Positions 1-13,800 of a stretch of DNA of 64,000 bases are shown in pieces (the first letter of the stretch is position 1; the number at the start of each line of letters is the position of its first letter). This stretch comes from Dipetalonema caudispina. Taxonomy: Eukaryota; Nematoda; Chromadorea; Rhabditida; Onchocercidae. Where the stretch lies: the NCBI GenBank assembly GCA_013365325.1, contig JABVXV010000127.1, positions 1 to 64,000 of the forward strand, in the 5' to 3' direction. The notes below the pieces were generated by a model, which was given only the letters and a program-made list of their open reading frames with translations, ran no database searches and was not told the DNA's origin. The position numbers were made by a program, and so were the translations under genes.

Positions 1-700
1 ACGCATTGTTAATATCTCATCTTAGACAAGGATGAGTATAAGTTAAATGGTTTATGTTAACAAATTGTTTCATTACGAAATGAAGCATCAATTACCGTAA
101 TAATAAGAAATGTATCATCCCCATCATCTTTCTTGAGTTCGATACTGAGCATCATAACCCATGTATTTGTTACTTTTTATTTTCAGATCTGAATAAATCT
201 TTTAGTTGACTTTTGTCCATCAATTCGGACGGATCCTTCCGCTATTATCATCATCGAGTCATTTTCTCACCAACGGTCAAGTGTTTACGTTTGAATTTTT
301 GGTTGACTTCAAAAAATCATTTTGAGTATTCGAAAAAGAAAAAGAGAAACTATCGAAATGAGTGGAATAATTTATTTATGAATCCCTTCGAGTGATATAT
401 TTATAACTTCAAATACCTCTATATTAAAAATTTACAAAAGTATAACTTGCACAAAAGAATACACTTCGCGATATAACACTAATAATTTTCGCCGTAAAAA
501 GAAAAAAATATTACCAAGAAGTATGTGGACAAAAAATGCTTCTTGGACAATTCAGGAATATGTCGGAATCGAAAATGGACATGGAGAAGTGAAAACGATT
601 TCTCAATGATAATATAAAAAGTTGTGGCTGATTCTATGATTCTTAAGAGACCAATTTGGAAATTTGAAATTTACAAAGTATAAGGGAAAAATAGTTGTCA
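1..700. other. 3' flank of pdha-1, no gene recognised
   Basis: This AT-rich stretch lies beyond the stop codon of the pyruvate dehydrogenase gene on the minus strand. Short open frames exist on both strands but none resembles a known family, and none has flanking splice signals that extend it. It probably holds the 3' UTR of that gene followed by intergenic DNA. Confidence 0.6.
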
Positions 701-3422
701 TCAAGCTTTTAAACCCAATGATTTTACCAAATCTTCGGTTCTGCAATACTTTTGTACGACACTTTCATCGAGGGTGACACCACGTACATACTGAGGAGGT
801 GTGTTGTGATAGATATCACAGTAAAGAGATTCAGGTGGAAGTGGGGGTTCAGTTCGGGCAATATTTACGGCTGCATCAACCTGAAATAACAACGATATAA
901 ATCTTCAAATTTAACGAAATGAACTGGTAATTACTACTACAGTTACAAAAGGTTTAACTGTCTGTTGCCAATTCCGATATTTTTTCCAGTTTTAGCTTTT
1001 TTAAACTCAAAAAAAAAAGTTCCCGTTCGTTTCAGCAATAACAAGTTTTCATCGTCACTCCACAAGTATCAAACTCACACCGTCAGCAGTTTAGTCATGA
1101 AGAATATAGATCAGATACAATGTTTTGACAACTGGCATATAGGTCTGTTTCTTTCAAAAAAAAACACCGTATAAAACCGTAGAACACGACATTTTCTGAT
1201 CTCGTTGATAATAAGATAAATTTTCACATGACTTGAAAAGAATAAAAAACTTTTTATCAAAAACTACGTAATTCAATTTTTCATATGAAAATTTCGCAAT
1301 ATGGAAAGCTAGGGACAACCTCTTTCTTAGCTTCTTTATCGATTTCTTTCAATTCTTCTTCGGTAACCAATCCGGCAGTAATGATTTTATCTTTGAAACC
1401 TGTGATTGGGTCGCGAGTTTTGCGCATTTGCTGTACCTCATCCCGAGTTCGATAACTGAAAATATATACTTCATACTCACTAAATTTCTAAAGAAAGTAT
1501 GCTAACCTCGTTCCCGGATCGGACATGGAATGGCCAGAATATCGATAAGTAGCAAATTCTAGCATAAGAGGTCCCTTTCCAGCATTGCAGTATTCCCTTG
1601 ACCATCGAATTGCTTCTCGAATAGCAAGAACATCCATACCATCAGCCTAAAATTATTTCAAAATATAACTGTTCACTTGAGGATGACCTGTTACTACATA
1701 TAACGATCATTATTAAACCTACCCAAACACCTGGTATGTAATCACCACGTGTGTAGTAGTCTGTTACAGCAGATGCACGATCAACTGGTGTACCCATACC
1801 ATATCCATTATTTTCGCAGATAAATATACACGGTAGATTCCACAGTGCACACATATTAATGACTAAAAAAATACCTTGTTTGAGATATGAGAGCCGAATA
1901 GCTCTTTCATTTTTGCTTGAAAACTTGAATAAGTTCACTTGTTTCTAACAGTCCCAATTTCCCCCTATGAATGTTAAAGACTCTTGCTTACTTAAATAAA
2001 CAAAGGAATCATTTTTTCCAATTTATGATTACAGAATTCTACCAATTGCCTGATGCTAGGATATTGATGGAATGATGACATGATATGAACCCGATAATTC
2101 AAGTTGGAACTGTTTCACAATAAACTCTCATCATAAAGAGTAATGAATTATTAAGGACTACAAAAAAAGATTGAACCTTCATAAAGTTGGCCTTGGTTTG
2201 CTGCACCATCACCAAACAAAGTATATGAAACATTCTTTTTCTTATTATATTTCTGAGCAAATGCTAGGCCCGCGCCAAGTGCTTGTTGTGCGCCAACAAT
2301 GCCGTTACCGCCGAAGAAATTTTTGTTATACATATGCATGGAGCCACCTTTTCCATATACATTGCCACTACGTCGACCTAAAAAATTATGAGTATCCCAT
2401 GAACCCTTAATTTCATTACATTCTAAATTTATATAGTACAACAGATTAGTTTATCAGTTTGTTCATTTAACAAATGGGTACCTTTCAAAACAATATGTTC
2501 ACCAAAACTCGGTTTGGAAGCTATACTAATATGCTTCCCTCATTACTAACCTGTTAATTCCGACAAAATTTGCGCAACTCCGGATCCAGTTAAATAGGTA
2601 AAAGCATGGCAACGATATGAGGTGATTATGGCGTCTTCGCTGTCTTTTGCTGCACAAAGTCCGACTGCGATCGCTTCCTAAGAAATATATTGGTTTTTAA
2701 GCAACTAATTTAACAAAGATTAATAGAAGAGAAGGAAAAGCCCAAAACGTAAAAGAATTTGAAAGAGGACGAACTAATATTATGATGGTCAATTAGTTCT
2801 GATACATATTTTGATAATCGTACGAAATAGTCAAGGGAAAAACTTAACACCTCTCCTGCATATAAATGGCAGAAACCACGGACAAGTCTCTCCTTGTAGA
2901 GATTTCCTGCTGCCGTTTCCATCCGTCGGATTACCTGCAATACATTGATCTCAGGAAGAAATTAGTTAAATTTTGTAAAACTAACAAATATAATTAAAAG
3001 TCATCTAAGTATGTATAGAAAAGATGGAAGCAAAAGTATATTAGTGAAGTTAGCAAAACGAACCATCATTTTACGATAGTAATCCAAAGCATCATTTCTT
3101 GTAACAGAAACATTCGTTGATGGACCGGTTTCTAGTCGATGTAACTTGTACGGTTTCGTTTGAAAAGATGCATCGTTGCTAGTTAAACGAATCGAGAATG
3201 TTACCAATGATTGTTGATGTATGGGCACCTAGAAATAATGCAATCTGTACAATGAATGATAATATCTTCTATATTAATATCAAAAGAAATAATTTGAAGT
3301 TGTTGAAGTATTTCTCTTCCTCACTTCTGAAACTTACATACAAATGAAAAGAAAAAAAAGTAAGTTTACTTATCATTTTTTACCTTAGATGCTTTGATCA
3401 CATTGGAAAGAACGTTAATCAT
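701..3422 (-). CDS. pdha-1: Pyruvate dehydrogenase E1 component subunit alpha, mitochondrial
   Basis: Catalytic alpha subunit of the mitochondrial pyruvate dehydrogenase E1 enzyme, which decarboxylates pyruvate with thiamine diphosphate and feeds acetyl groups to E2. Nine exons read in frame on the minus strand: 3384-3422, 3064-3228, 2851-2934, 2551-2677, 2177-2377, 1723-1862, 1507-1646, 1320-1455 and 701-880. Together they give 403 aa, normal for the family. The basic, Ser/Thr-rich N-terminus looks like a mitochondrial presequence. The signature [15 protein letters not shown] starts at about residue 69. The thiamine diphosphate motif begins at GDG (194-196) and ends at ENN (222-224). The regulatory loop [20 protein letters not shown] keeps serines at 292 and 299, the positions of mammalian kinase sites 1 and 2, so control by PDH kinase is expected. 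Exon limits are inferred from GT/AG and phase. Several donors are weak (GTTCGT, GTTCAA, GTTGTC). Confidence 0.95.
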
Positions 3423-5625
3423 AATTATCAAGCAGAATGATTTCACACAAACTGTCACTGTAATAAATTCAAAATGTATGCCAATACATTCCTATCAGTT
3501 TACTTTCTGTCTCAGCGATCGGTATGATTAGATTATTTAAAGATTAAGTAAATCGAAAAAATGTAACCATTTCATTGATGTGATAAAATCGATAGATATA
3601 AAAGGGAAGAATAAATGGCGAGAGAGATGGAAAAAATAATCTGATCGGTGAATTCATTGACATGGAGTAGTACTGACTGTATCATCAAATGATCGTTCAG
3701 AAAGGAATGAATGAGAATATCGAATATTTGTTATGTTAGTATCATAAGGGAAGTAGAATTGTTTTTTGCAAATTTATTATAAAAGAAGGAAAAGTAACAG
3801 CTGTTATTTATGTTCTTATTCAAGTATCGGTTATGATGAAATGATAGGAAAGAGCTAAGATGAGGATGAAGAAGAAATGAAAAGCATAGAAATATGTTCA
3901 CATAAACAAGTATGTTAGCAATAATCATCATTCTGTATCTTTCACTTCAAGAATATCGAAAAATAAAAACATATTTATTTAATTATTTTGAGAGAATTTT
4001 GAAGATAAATTTAAATTTTGTTAACAAATAAATAAAAGCAAATTATAGACAATGTTTTCTTGTTATTTGAAGGGATGACATGCATAGTGTTAAATTACTG
4101 TATTTAAAATGCATTATGATGAATAAATTCTTGCAAGAATCAAAATTCAATTTCAAAAATTTCTATTCTTTGTTCTTTTTTAAAGCATCACATTATTTTT
4201 GATAAAATCTATTTCCTTTCCTTTATTCTTCCTGTATAATGGGAAATCTATGAGAACAATAAGAAAGCGTGTTGCAAATTTAATATGTATTAAAATTAAA
4301 ATTGAGCTGTTTATTAGTATTTAAAAATTAATGCTTTCAAAGAGGTGTTGTAATTTTACAGTACAATTAGAATAGTACTGAAATACGCGAATATATTTTT
4401 TCTCTAATATCTATAAGAAAATATTTAACAAATGCTTTGCTGAAATAAAAATAATTTATGCTTCGACGGCTAAATTTGGAGTAGATTGTAACAATTAAGG
4501 GCTGTGCATTCAGGATATTGAAAAATATGGATGGGTAATCTTCACCTGATCAGAAATTTTTGCAATAAAGCGTTTTAACTGAAACATTTTAATGATCAGT
4601 TTATTTTCAAGGATAAACAATACTGGTGGAAATACTTTTCCAGTTTCAATCAAATTATCTGTCTGAGTCAATAATAATTTGCACAGTGGAAATTTCAATA
4701 CTGAATAAATGCTTTGCAAACAGTTGAAGCAGGCATCCAATTTTAAATTCGACGAAGAAATACAGCGAAAAATTCATACCACGAGATCAAGTAATAACTG
4801 GTTAGCTCTTCAAATCATATCACAAATGAATTTTTAGATGATAATATCTATCACAGTATTTGGAAGAAAAAAAAAATTGTTATAAGTGTCGATAAAAAGA
4901 TTTATTATCTAAAATTATTGTTTATTCAGATGAGAAGTATGAACAAGTTTTTGTAAGTAAGTATTTATAAAAGCTAATTTACTGGAACGAATTTTAGCTT
5001 TTGATTAATCGTGAATGAAAGGAAGAAATTGTATTGGTGAATGTTGGTGGTATACCAAACATCAGAGTGAACACTTTCACAACGATGAAAAGGAGCAACG
5101 GTATTTTTATTTTAGATGCCTTTGATTTAATGCTTCTTACAACAAATAGGGCAAGCAAACACGAAATTACAGTCAATTTACTAATCATTCATACTAAAAA
5201 AAACAGTACGTTATCTTGTGATCATTAATTTGCCGTATATGAAAAACATTTAAATTGTTAGAGAAGTTCAAGTAAATGAAATATTTTCAAAAAAAAAAAG
5301 CATAGAAAGGTTATTCGTGGACAATGACGATATAACCAATTGATTGGAACTAAAGAGTGCTTCTTGCACTATGCAATGGTCGGTCGTCATTTGCTCGATC
5401 AATCGAAGATCTTAATGTACACTTGGAAGTGGGGTCAAAGAGCAAGAAAGAGAAACATCCCGTGCATGCATACACATTCATCTATTATTACTTCCATAAG
5501 AAACAATGAATTAGATTGGAGATAAGATGACTGATATCTAATATCACAATGATAAAAGCATCAAGCTTTATTGAATTTCAACCAAAATAGTCGTGTCATA
5601 TTAGCTAATGAAGATAATTATAACA

Positions 5626-5662
5626 AAGAGAGAGAGCGAGAGAGAGAGGGAGAGAAGAAAGA
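5626..5662. repeat. (GA)n microsatellite
   Basis: Imperfect purine-only GA repeat with a few GC interruptions, in intergenic DNA. Confidence 0.85.
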
Positions 5663-6436
5663 AATGCATATGTCAGGAGGATGGGATATGACAGGATTGA
5701 ACGGACAGGACCATTGTGAAAAACGATAACCCAATTTTTTGTAACGAAAATTTTGTAATCATTTTATTTTAGAGATAGCTTTGTGAGTTATGGTAATTAC
5801 AGTGATAAAGGGATGATTAAGAAATTCTTGTAGAACTTTTTCATACCGTATGATTATCAATATCCCACATATGAATCACAAATTAACCGTATGGTTGTTA
5901 TAGTAATAATTAACTTGTTTAAAACGGTTAACAATTTAAATGTGAAATTTTTTTTGAGAGGAAAAATATACGAGTGCAGAAATTATTTCAGCTGTAAATA
6001 TAGTTTGCTCTCCTGTTAATGATCTAACCAGGAAAAGGATGGAATTAATCGTGACATATCTGACACTGATAAGTGTTATTTAGAGAGAATTCCTTACATA
6101 TTCAATGCGCAAAGGTGATACGGAATATATTGGTTAATCGAACAGTTTCATCGTACAAATCTATTAGCTCTCTACATATGACGTAAAATTTTATCTCGAT
6201 TTTTTTTTTAACACTAAGACTTGCACTTAAATTTCACTTAAAACATTTCCATTAAACTTAAAAATTGATCAACGTCTTAACCAATCTGCTTAGCAACTAC
6301 TGTCGATTCCTAACAGCTGTAGGGTTTTGAAGTTCAAGATGATGATTCGCATCGATTCATAACCAGGGATAAAATAAGTATTCCATAAAATGATCATAAT
6401 AATCCGTGGATTTTTAATTAAATTCGTTAAGAAAGG

Positions 6437-6906
6437 ATTCAGGTAGACGTGTCTATTAAAAATAGATCAAGCAAAAATGAAAAGTTGCTGATTTATAATT
6501 TCAATGACTTGAAAAATACTCCGACATCCTAGCTTACATCATGACAACTAGTGTGCTATGTTTCACTGATAATTCCTTCTCTCTAACCACTTACCCATAA
6601 AAACTTGAGCAGGTGCATACGTAACATCTCATATGAATCTTCTTTGATGGGAAAATTTTCCCAATCATTTCACAAAACTAAAGGATTTTCCGTAACTATG
6701 CGAGATTTATTATGCAATATCCTTATTATGGAGTATCTTAGTGAGTTGATCAAAAGTAGCGCTGCAGAAAGCAATATGCACAGCAAAACAAAGTCGTGGC
6801 ATTTTTATTTCTGAATAACAAGATAATTCGTTGTCAATACTTATAAAATGTAACAGACTTAATTTAAAATGTGGAAGAAGAGAAAATAGTACACGTCTAC
6901 CTGAAT
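6437..6906. repeat. MITE-like element bounded by 16-bp inverted repeats
   Basis: The sequence ATTCAGGTAGACGTGT at 6437-6452 has its exact reverse complement at 6891-6906, and the match continues inward for five more bases if one base is skipped. The 470-bp interval codes for nothing recognisable. Short non-coding elements with terminal inverted repeats are typical of miniature inverted-repeat transposable elements. I found no clear target-site duplication outside the repeats, so mobility is only inferred. A non-mobile inverted repeat is the alternative. Confidence 0.45.
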
Positions 6907-8045
6907 TTTTAATAGATGTCCGTTCATTTTAAAAATCGCCAGATCATCATGTCTTGTCTTTAGCGTTCTTTGCATAATTTGTGGAATAATCTATCTGTAG
7001 CATTGCTGTTTCTTGCAACATAATTTGCGGAAAGAAAACTAAGTTCATCTTGATTTAATACACATTTTGAAACCAAAGTATCAAGATCTTTAGAGAAATA
7101 TACTTACAAAGATGAAAATAGCGTAGAAATTATAACACGGTGAAGGAGACACCATTTCAAGACAGAAGTACAAGACTATCTTGAAGCAGTACGGGTGACC
7201 TAGTAAGATCGACAAGACCAATCCTTCGCCTACTAATAACAGAAATTTCGGAATGAGGCAGCTGATTCATCGTTAAGAACAGATGTGTGAATTTGTAAAG
7301 CAGATAAGGTCGCATCTGAACATTCACTTTCCATTATAAAAGCATTGAAAAAAGAGAATTTGTACGTATGACGAAACTTAAATAAAAATAAACATTTCAA
7401 ATAGTTGAGAAGTACATAAAATATTTATAAAAGAAAGTTAATCTTGAGGGATTACCAGCAATACTCGAAACACTAACCTATCTTGTTCTTTTCATTATCC
7501 ATATTTAACAAAGGTATGGATGTAGAATAAGGAAGAAACCAAGCCTAAGAGAATGATGATAGAAAAAAAGAGTCATTGAAAAATGATCGAATGTCTTCGA
7601 AAAACCGTGATTCTCCGAAAACAGTGATTTCTATCGTTCGCTTTTTCGGAAAAAACTATATTTTGTGATTCAAATCATTTTACACGAAAATAAAAATGAC
7701 AGGAACGGCTTTAAATGGAATACTACAAAAACAAGAAACAACTGAGGATGATGACAAGATCATTTCGTTTTCACGAAAAAACTGCATCATGACTTTTGAT
7801 TCTCAACCGTCCTTTACCAGTTCAATTTTTCTATATTGCTTTCTGATAATCTATAAGTTAATTATGAGCCTAACAGAAAACTGTAGTTATTAATCTGACA
7901 GGGAAGAACAAATGAAAGTGGGAAAAATCACCACATAACGAACTTTTGGAATTTCAAAGCACTAACAAGATTACAAATTGAAAGCACTTCTCAGCTGTAA
8001 TTGCTGTCTGTTAATACATTATTGAGACTTTGAATTTAAATCTTT

Positions 8046-10813
8046 TCATTTTGATTTTGACGCCAGCTTTTCCTTTATCCACGCTCGAATTTTTGTTTTT
8101 AAAGCATTATCTGGAATTGTGAGAATTCATTTTTCAGAATTAATAGTAAAAGCAGAACACATATACTTCATCATATATCTTCAATTACAAGATCTGTATT
8201 GAAGTATAAAGAGACAAGGGCTATCTAAGGGTCGAAATAAATCAAACAAGATGGTTTTAATACGAACGATATGAATTTTTAATTTAAAAAATGTTTAATT
8301 ATCGGTAGTTCATTCCCTCCCCATCTTTGTAATTACGTATGTTTCGCGAGATAATTAAGAAAACTTAAGCAGCAAGAAAATAAGATGAATAAAATTACCG
8401 GATATGAGCTGAGTTTCGCTCAAAGGCTGCCGAGTAAATGGATCTGTTTGAGAGCTGAGCAAATGACGCATAATATGTTTCCGATCCATTTTATGCCCTG
8501 ATGGCAGAATTACAGGGTCAGTCATTAGTGTATTCATAACCGGATCTACAATCAGAATAAGATTGCAAGGCAAAAATAAAGTTCACATCCTTAATTTCAA
8601 AAAATTAGTTCTAGCTATCTCAACCATTAAAGTGGGAACTGACAAAGCTCCACCTATACACAAAAAAATATGCATATTAAAAGCCTAAAAAATGCAAACG
8701 CTCGATTTCAATAATATAGGATCATTATGCTGATATCAAATGTATGGTAGCGTAAATAATAAAAATTAAAAACCGATCTATAAATAATTTGCAAGAAAAA
8801 AATTACCTCTGAAATCATCCGGAACATCATCTCCGAAATCTTCTTCATTCTGAGCTTTCTGTTTCCAAATTCGCTGTGTCATATCAGCAAGATTTTTCAA
8901 GAGTTCAATCTCATTTATAGGTACGATGTTATTAGCAGTTAACCGCGAAAGCACCATTGAAAATACATCGGGAGAATACGAACGCTGCAAATACTTGCTT
9001 AAGCAATAAATATGAATATCTCTATGAATATAACCTGTATTTCATCTAGGTAGATGAAATGAAAGTGAATAGGTAGCCGGGATCATGAACCTCTTTTAAA
9101 TGTGCAACCTGTTTGAATGAAACTGCAATATTAGGGAGTTAATAACAGTAGTATTTCATTGATCTTATCAATCCTTGATCGATCAGTCATTTTGTTCTCA
9201 ACAGTCTGTTTTGTGGAAAAAAATTTTTCCAAAGCATAAGGCAGGTTGAAGTGGGTAACTAAAAGAATTAATAACTTCAACCAAATTCAACAATTACCTC
9301 ATCGTTAGCAATGCATTCTGCGAATTTCTCTGAGGACAAATTCAAGTACACATTTACTATTTGTTGTAGTAAAGCTCGTGGCTCCCACATAAACCGACGT
9401 ACTGCGTCGCGTACTTTCAGTTCTGTACATTTTGGACCACATAACTGTGATACATTATAATCCAACATTGAAGCCAGTCGTTCACCCAGCAACTAAAGAT
9501 TCATTAACTTCTATAAATGTGGGAAAAAAACTTAGCAAAACTAGCGAGATTTTGAAACTGGATGATTCTGGTGAATACAAGTATGCATAAACTTATCAAA
9601 GGACAATTATTAAAAATTTAAGAATGAAAAAGTATACGACTAGAAAGTTATGTACATCACCATTTACATTGTTCAAGCATAAGATTTTCCTTTTCTACTA
9701 CCAGTAATAAAAAATGTATTTTAAAATCAAACCGGTTCATAGAACGGCTCAGGCGCATCAGCAGTTAAATATGTGAAAAGATCCAACGTGTCGCGTCCAA
9801 GTATTAACCAGTTCCGTACACCTCGCTTTGCTTCTAACAATGCATCTTCTTTCATTTGACGTTCTTCATCTCCCAAATTGGACCACTCATTGCTTTCCTT
9901 TAGAGTTTCAATATCGTGTATTTTTTTCAGTGCAAGCAATGATTCATCCAGCAAATAGGTTGCATCATTAATAACCATATTGACGAAACGAATGAAATCT
10001 GGTGAGCATTCCCTAAAACACGATAAATATAAATAGTATTAAAAACACGAAACATAATATTAAGATATAATTAATTGATGAAGAATTAAGAAAACTATCA
10101 CAAACCATTATGTTATGATCTTCATAAGGAATTTCATTCAATGTCGAATTATAAAAGTTTGAAGCTTTTAATTTTGTCAAATTGAAATTCCCGAGAAAAT
10201 CCATTTTGCTAGCAGCAAATTTTTACGGTAAAGGATGGAAAGATCTACCTCGCATAAGAAGTAATATTACTTCTGTAGATTGTACTTTCCCAAAGAGAGC
10301 GAAATATCACTTGGATTGACCGTCTGATATTGAATTTATCATAGAATTCTGTGCTTGCTCCCGTTGACTCCACATCTAAGATCATTAAAATGAAATGAAA
10401 TAAAATCGAAAAATCAGACAAAAATGAATTGAAATTTCCATAATACCTGCATAAAATTTAACAAGACTAGGAAAGAGTCGATCAATAGCCAACGGAGAAT
10501 TGATAACAGAAAGATGGAACTGATATGCGGCAGGTAAAATTGCAGGGCAGACCATGAACAGCACTTCCACTATCTAAAATTTACTTAATTTTACAGATTT
10601 CACAAGCAAGATTATTCGAGTTTCGAATGTAATGTGATCGATGCTAGAGATTCGAGACGAACATATCGAACTGTCTTCTCGCAATTCTGATTAACCAATT
10701 TTAATACGAGTGTACATCATAATCTTAAGCGAAGCTAAAAAGTTACTTTCTTTCTTGTAAATTCTGCCTAGTGATTCAAATTCAAGTGTAACCTTTTCAT
10801 TTGAAAATCCGTC

Positions 10814-10844
<31 letters not shown>

Positions 10845-13800
10845 AATAACATATATAAAAAGATTTTACTACAAAACTAGACCTCTATCTTTTTTAGCGT
10901 ACATCAAATATTAAGTACTGAAACAAATATTTCATAATACCGCATGAATGAAAAATAAACCTTTGCTGCAAGAAATTTATTGTTAAAATAATGAGTGCTG
11001 CAAATAAACACAAGCAGCTGCTGAGGCAAGTCCAACCGACTTTCCAGAAGAATAACCGGATTATTCCTGCAATATCAATTAAGCGATCATGTAAAAAATA
11101 CTTTCTCTTCTATCTATGAATGAATAAGTTGCCGACCCAAAGATAACATTACTAACTTCAGTAGAAAAATTATGAAGTCGAGAGAGTTTTCCAAAAAGAA
11201 TTCCGGCATAGCTCCGAACAAGTCTGGTGCTGCGGGAGGAAGTAAACCATCGTTAATGCTGAAAAAGTAAAAATGGATTTTAGAAATTCGTGCATTTTAA
11301 CTTACAAGTTAAATGAAACAGATTGTTGAAACATGGAAACTGAAAAAAATGAGCAAAAGGAAATCTTTCGTTGTATATATTACCGAGAATTTTAGTAATT
11401 CCGAATAACTAACAAATTGGGATTAATAATGTTAATGATGAAAGTAAGTTGACGGCTGCAAAATTCCAACGCTCGATGGAGAAATACGGGATCGTATAGA
11501 GCCGCTTCCAAACACATGACACTTCGAATGAGTCTCTGAAAAATAATATGAGTGGGACTTTCAATTCAAGTTGCTCGTGAGATTCCTGCATTCTTTTAAA
11601 GTTTATTTGAAAATTCTAACCTAAGAAATCTAATGTCGTGGTTACAACTTAAAGTCTTAAGTTAAATAAAAGTCGATCATTTAACCAATAGACACAAATT
11701 ATCAACCAAGCTGCCATCTACTTTGAACTTGTTTTCTACGTTATTCATCGAGATCACTTTCTGTTTAACTTTTCGAACATGAAAATCTGTCAAATAGCAC
11801 ACCATACTAAGTTTAAATTCAAATTTAATCAGTGAAGTGAAAACATACAGTACGAAAAATATTGGCTCGCTCCAGCTTTGCTTCAATCATTGCTTTTTCT
11901 CTTATTTGTAGTGCCAATAATCTGCGTAATTGTACTTTAAGTTCAGTCAAACCAAGTTCAATTTCATGCAAATTTCTCTTCAAATATTTTAATTGCCCAA
12001 TCGCAGCTGAGAGTGATAGGTGTTGCGCTTGCACTGTCAGGAAGAAACATTCCGTGGGGAATTTGATTTCGAAATTCGTATCTAAAAATACAGGAAAATT
12101 TTTCTCCTAAAAATGACCAACTTATAACTTTCACCAGTTTTACCTGCAGTAACCACTGATGGTTCAGAACATTATAAAGCACAAGATCGCACTAGTCCTT
12201 CAACGAAAGTTATGTATTATCAGATCTCGAATACTCAAGCACTCGTATGCATATTCAACGGAACATCTTCAGAACAGAATTTGAAATAAGATACCTATCA
12301 TTTTTGCGAAGGCTTTTGCTTGCTCCAAGTCCAATTTCAACCGTGTTTCATCCGAAAAATCAATTCTGCATTTCGGATGGAACATGTAATAAGTGTTAAC
12401 CTTGAAAATTCAGAGAAATATTATGTGCAGAACATAAAAATATCTTAAGTATAGGATACAGAATAAGCAGAGCAAAAATTACCTTATCAAATGTCACTTT
12501 CTCGGCCAAACTTAACATTACATCAAAGAAATTCAACATGAAGCCATCCGATGATAACTTCGAGTGATCTGGCTGAAAGGTATCATTAACAGTAAAATCA
12601 AACAAAATATCTCAACAACTCAGGCATAAATCCTTCAGAACCTCTCATCAGGATTATTAGGAGAGTTAGTGGATGGAAAAAAAAAGTAAAAATGTTACAG
12701 TGACGACTTAAATGAGCTTTTTAAATAAGGTTGAAATTATTAAACATCAAAGTATTGTGTTTGACCCATCGAAATAATTAAAAAACAAGCAGCAATATAC
12801 AACTACACTTTATTAAAGAAGTCTAAAATTTAAACGACTTAAAAGCATAGATTTTATACTGTGAGCGTAACTTACATTCATCTGTCTCCTTTTAATATTA
12901 ACTGATAGAACGCGAGTAATGAAATCCAATGTTCTGTTACGGCTCGAAGTATTTGCTAATAACTGATGCAATATTTGATGCAAATGGCGCTGGAAATGGA
13001 ATCGATTTTAAATTATTCTTAAGAATGACCGCAAAAACTTATTAGTTAGTAAAACGTACAGAATATTTGAAGGCTTTTTATACTCAGCTTATTTCGCATG
13101 ACTATTTTAGGCATAATTAGCCAACTACTAAAACTGTAATTTGTTTTGGCAGTGTATTCTTGTTTCGAAATTTCTGCAAAATATATGCCGCATATTTTGC
13201 TCCTGGCGCTTCGTTTATTACACTAAAATCAGATGCTCACCGTGTATTTTACAATTTCATAATTAAACAGTAAAATTAAATGTCAAGCTCAAAAAACGTA
13301 CTCTAACAAGCGTTAAGTCATTTTGATAAACGTTATACAGCATCGGTTTTTGTTCATCCTCCGGAAGTTGAGAGCAGTCGAAAAATGGCATATAAACAGA
13401 CAACTGAAAGAAAGTAAATGCAAGTACTTCATTAAGTTATATCAGCGAACCCAAAATTTATTCTTACGCTTCCGTTATCAGCAGGAGATGTGCTGTATTC
13501 AAAGAACGGTCCCAAATAACACAGCCTCGCGAAATCATGGCCTTCAAGAACACTGTGTACTTCCGATATGAAATCTGTCCGTGAAACCAGCTGCAATAAG
13601 ACAACAAAGCTAAAGTTGATAATATTAATTCCCAGGGACAGCTGATGTAATTAAAGCGATTAATTGTTTGACGAGTAGAATTAACAGAATTGAATTGAAC
13701 CAAAAAGAGTTAATAAAAAACATATTTAAAGCATTTTACCACATATTGGGATCCGTTCGACTAAAAGGCACTTAAAGATGTAAGAAACTAACCAAATCGG

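Larger units (their letters stand above)
3423..8045. other. Gene-poor intergenic region between pdha-1 and ufd-2
   Basis: About 4.6 kb of AT-rich DNA separates the start of the PDH gene from the end of the ubiquitin ligase gene, both on the minus strand. The open frames in it (for example near 5034-5228, 5340-5525 and 6605-6814) are short, resemble nothing known and lack convincing splice neighbours. It contains a GA-rich simple repeat near 5630 and a pair of inverted 16-bp repeats at 6437 and 6891, listed separately. The promoter of the PDH gene should lie just above 3422, but I see no clear motif. Confidence 0.6.

Noticed and set aside
7130..7260. Possible RNA-like sequence (GGGTGACCTAGTAAGATCGA region)
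   Set aside because: I looked for a tRNA-type T-loop and acceptor pairing and found none.
10013..10204. Minus-strand open frame within the ufd-2 locus
   Set aside because: Exons 10249-10375 and 9733-10012 join directly in phase and continue the Ufd2 core, so this frame is intronic.
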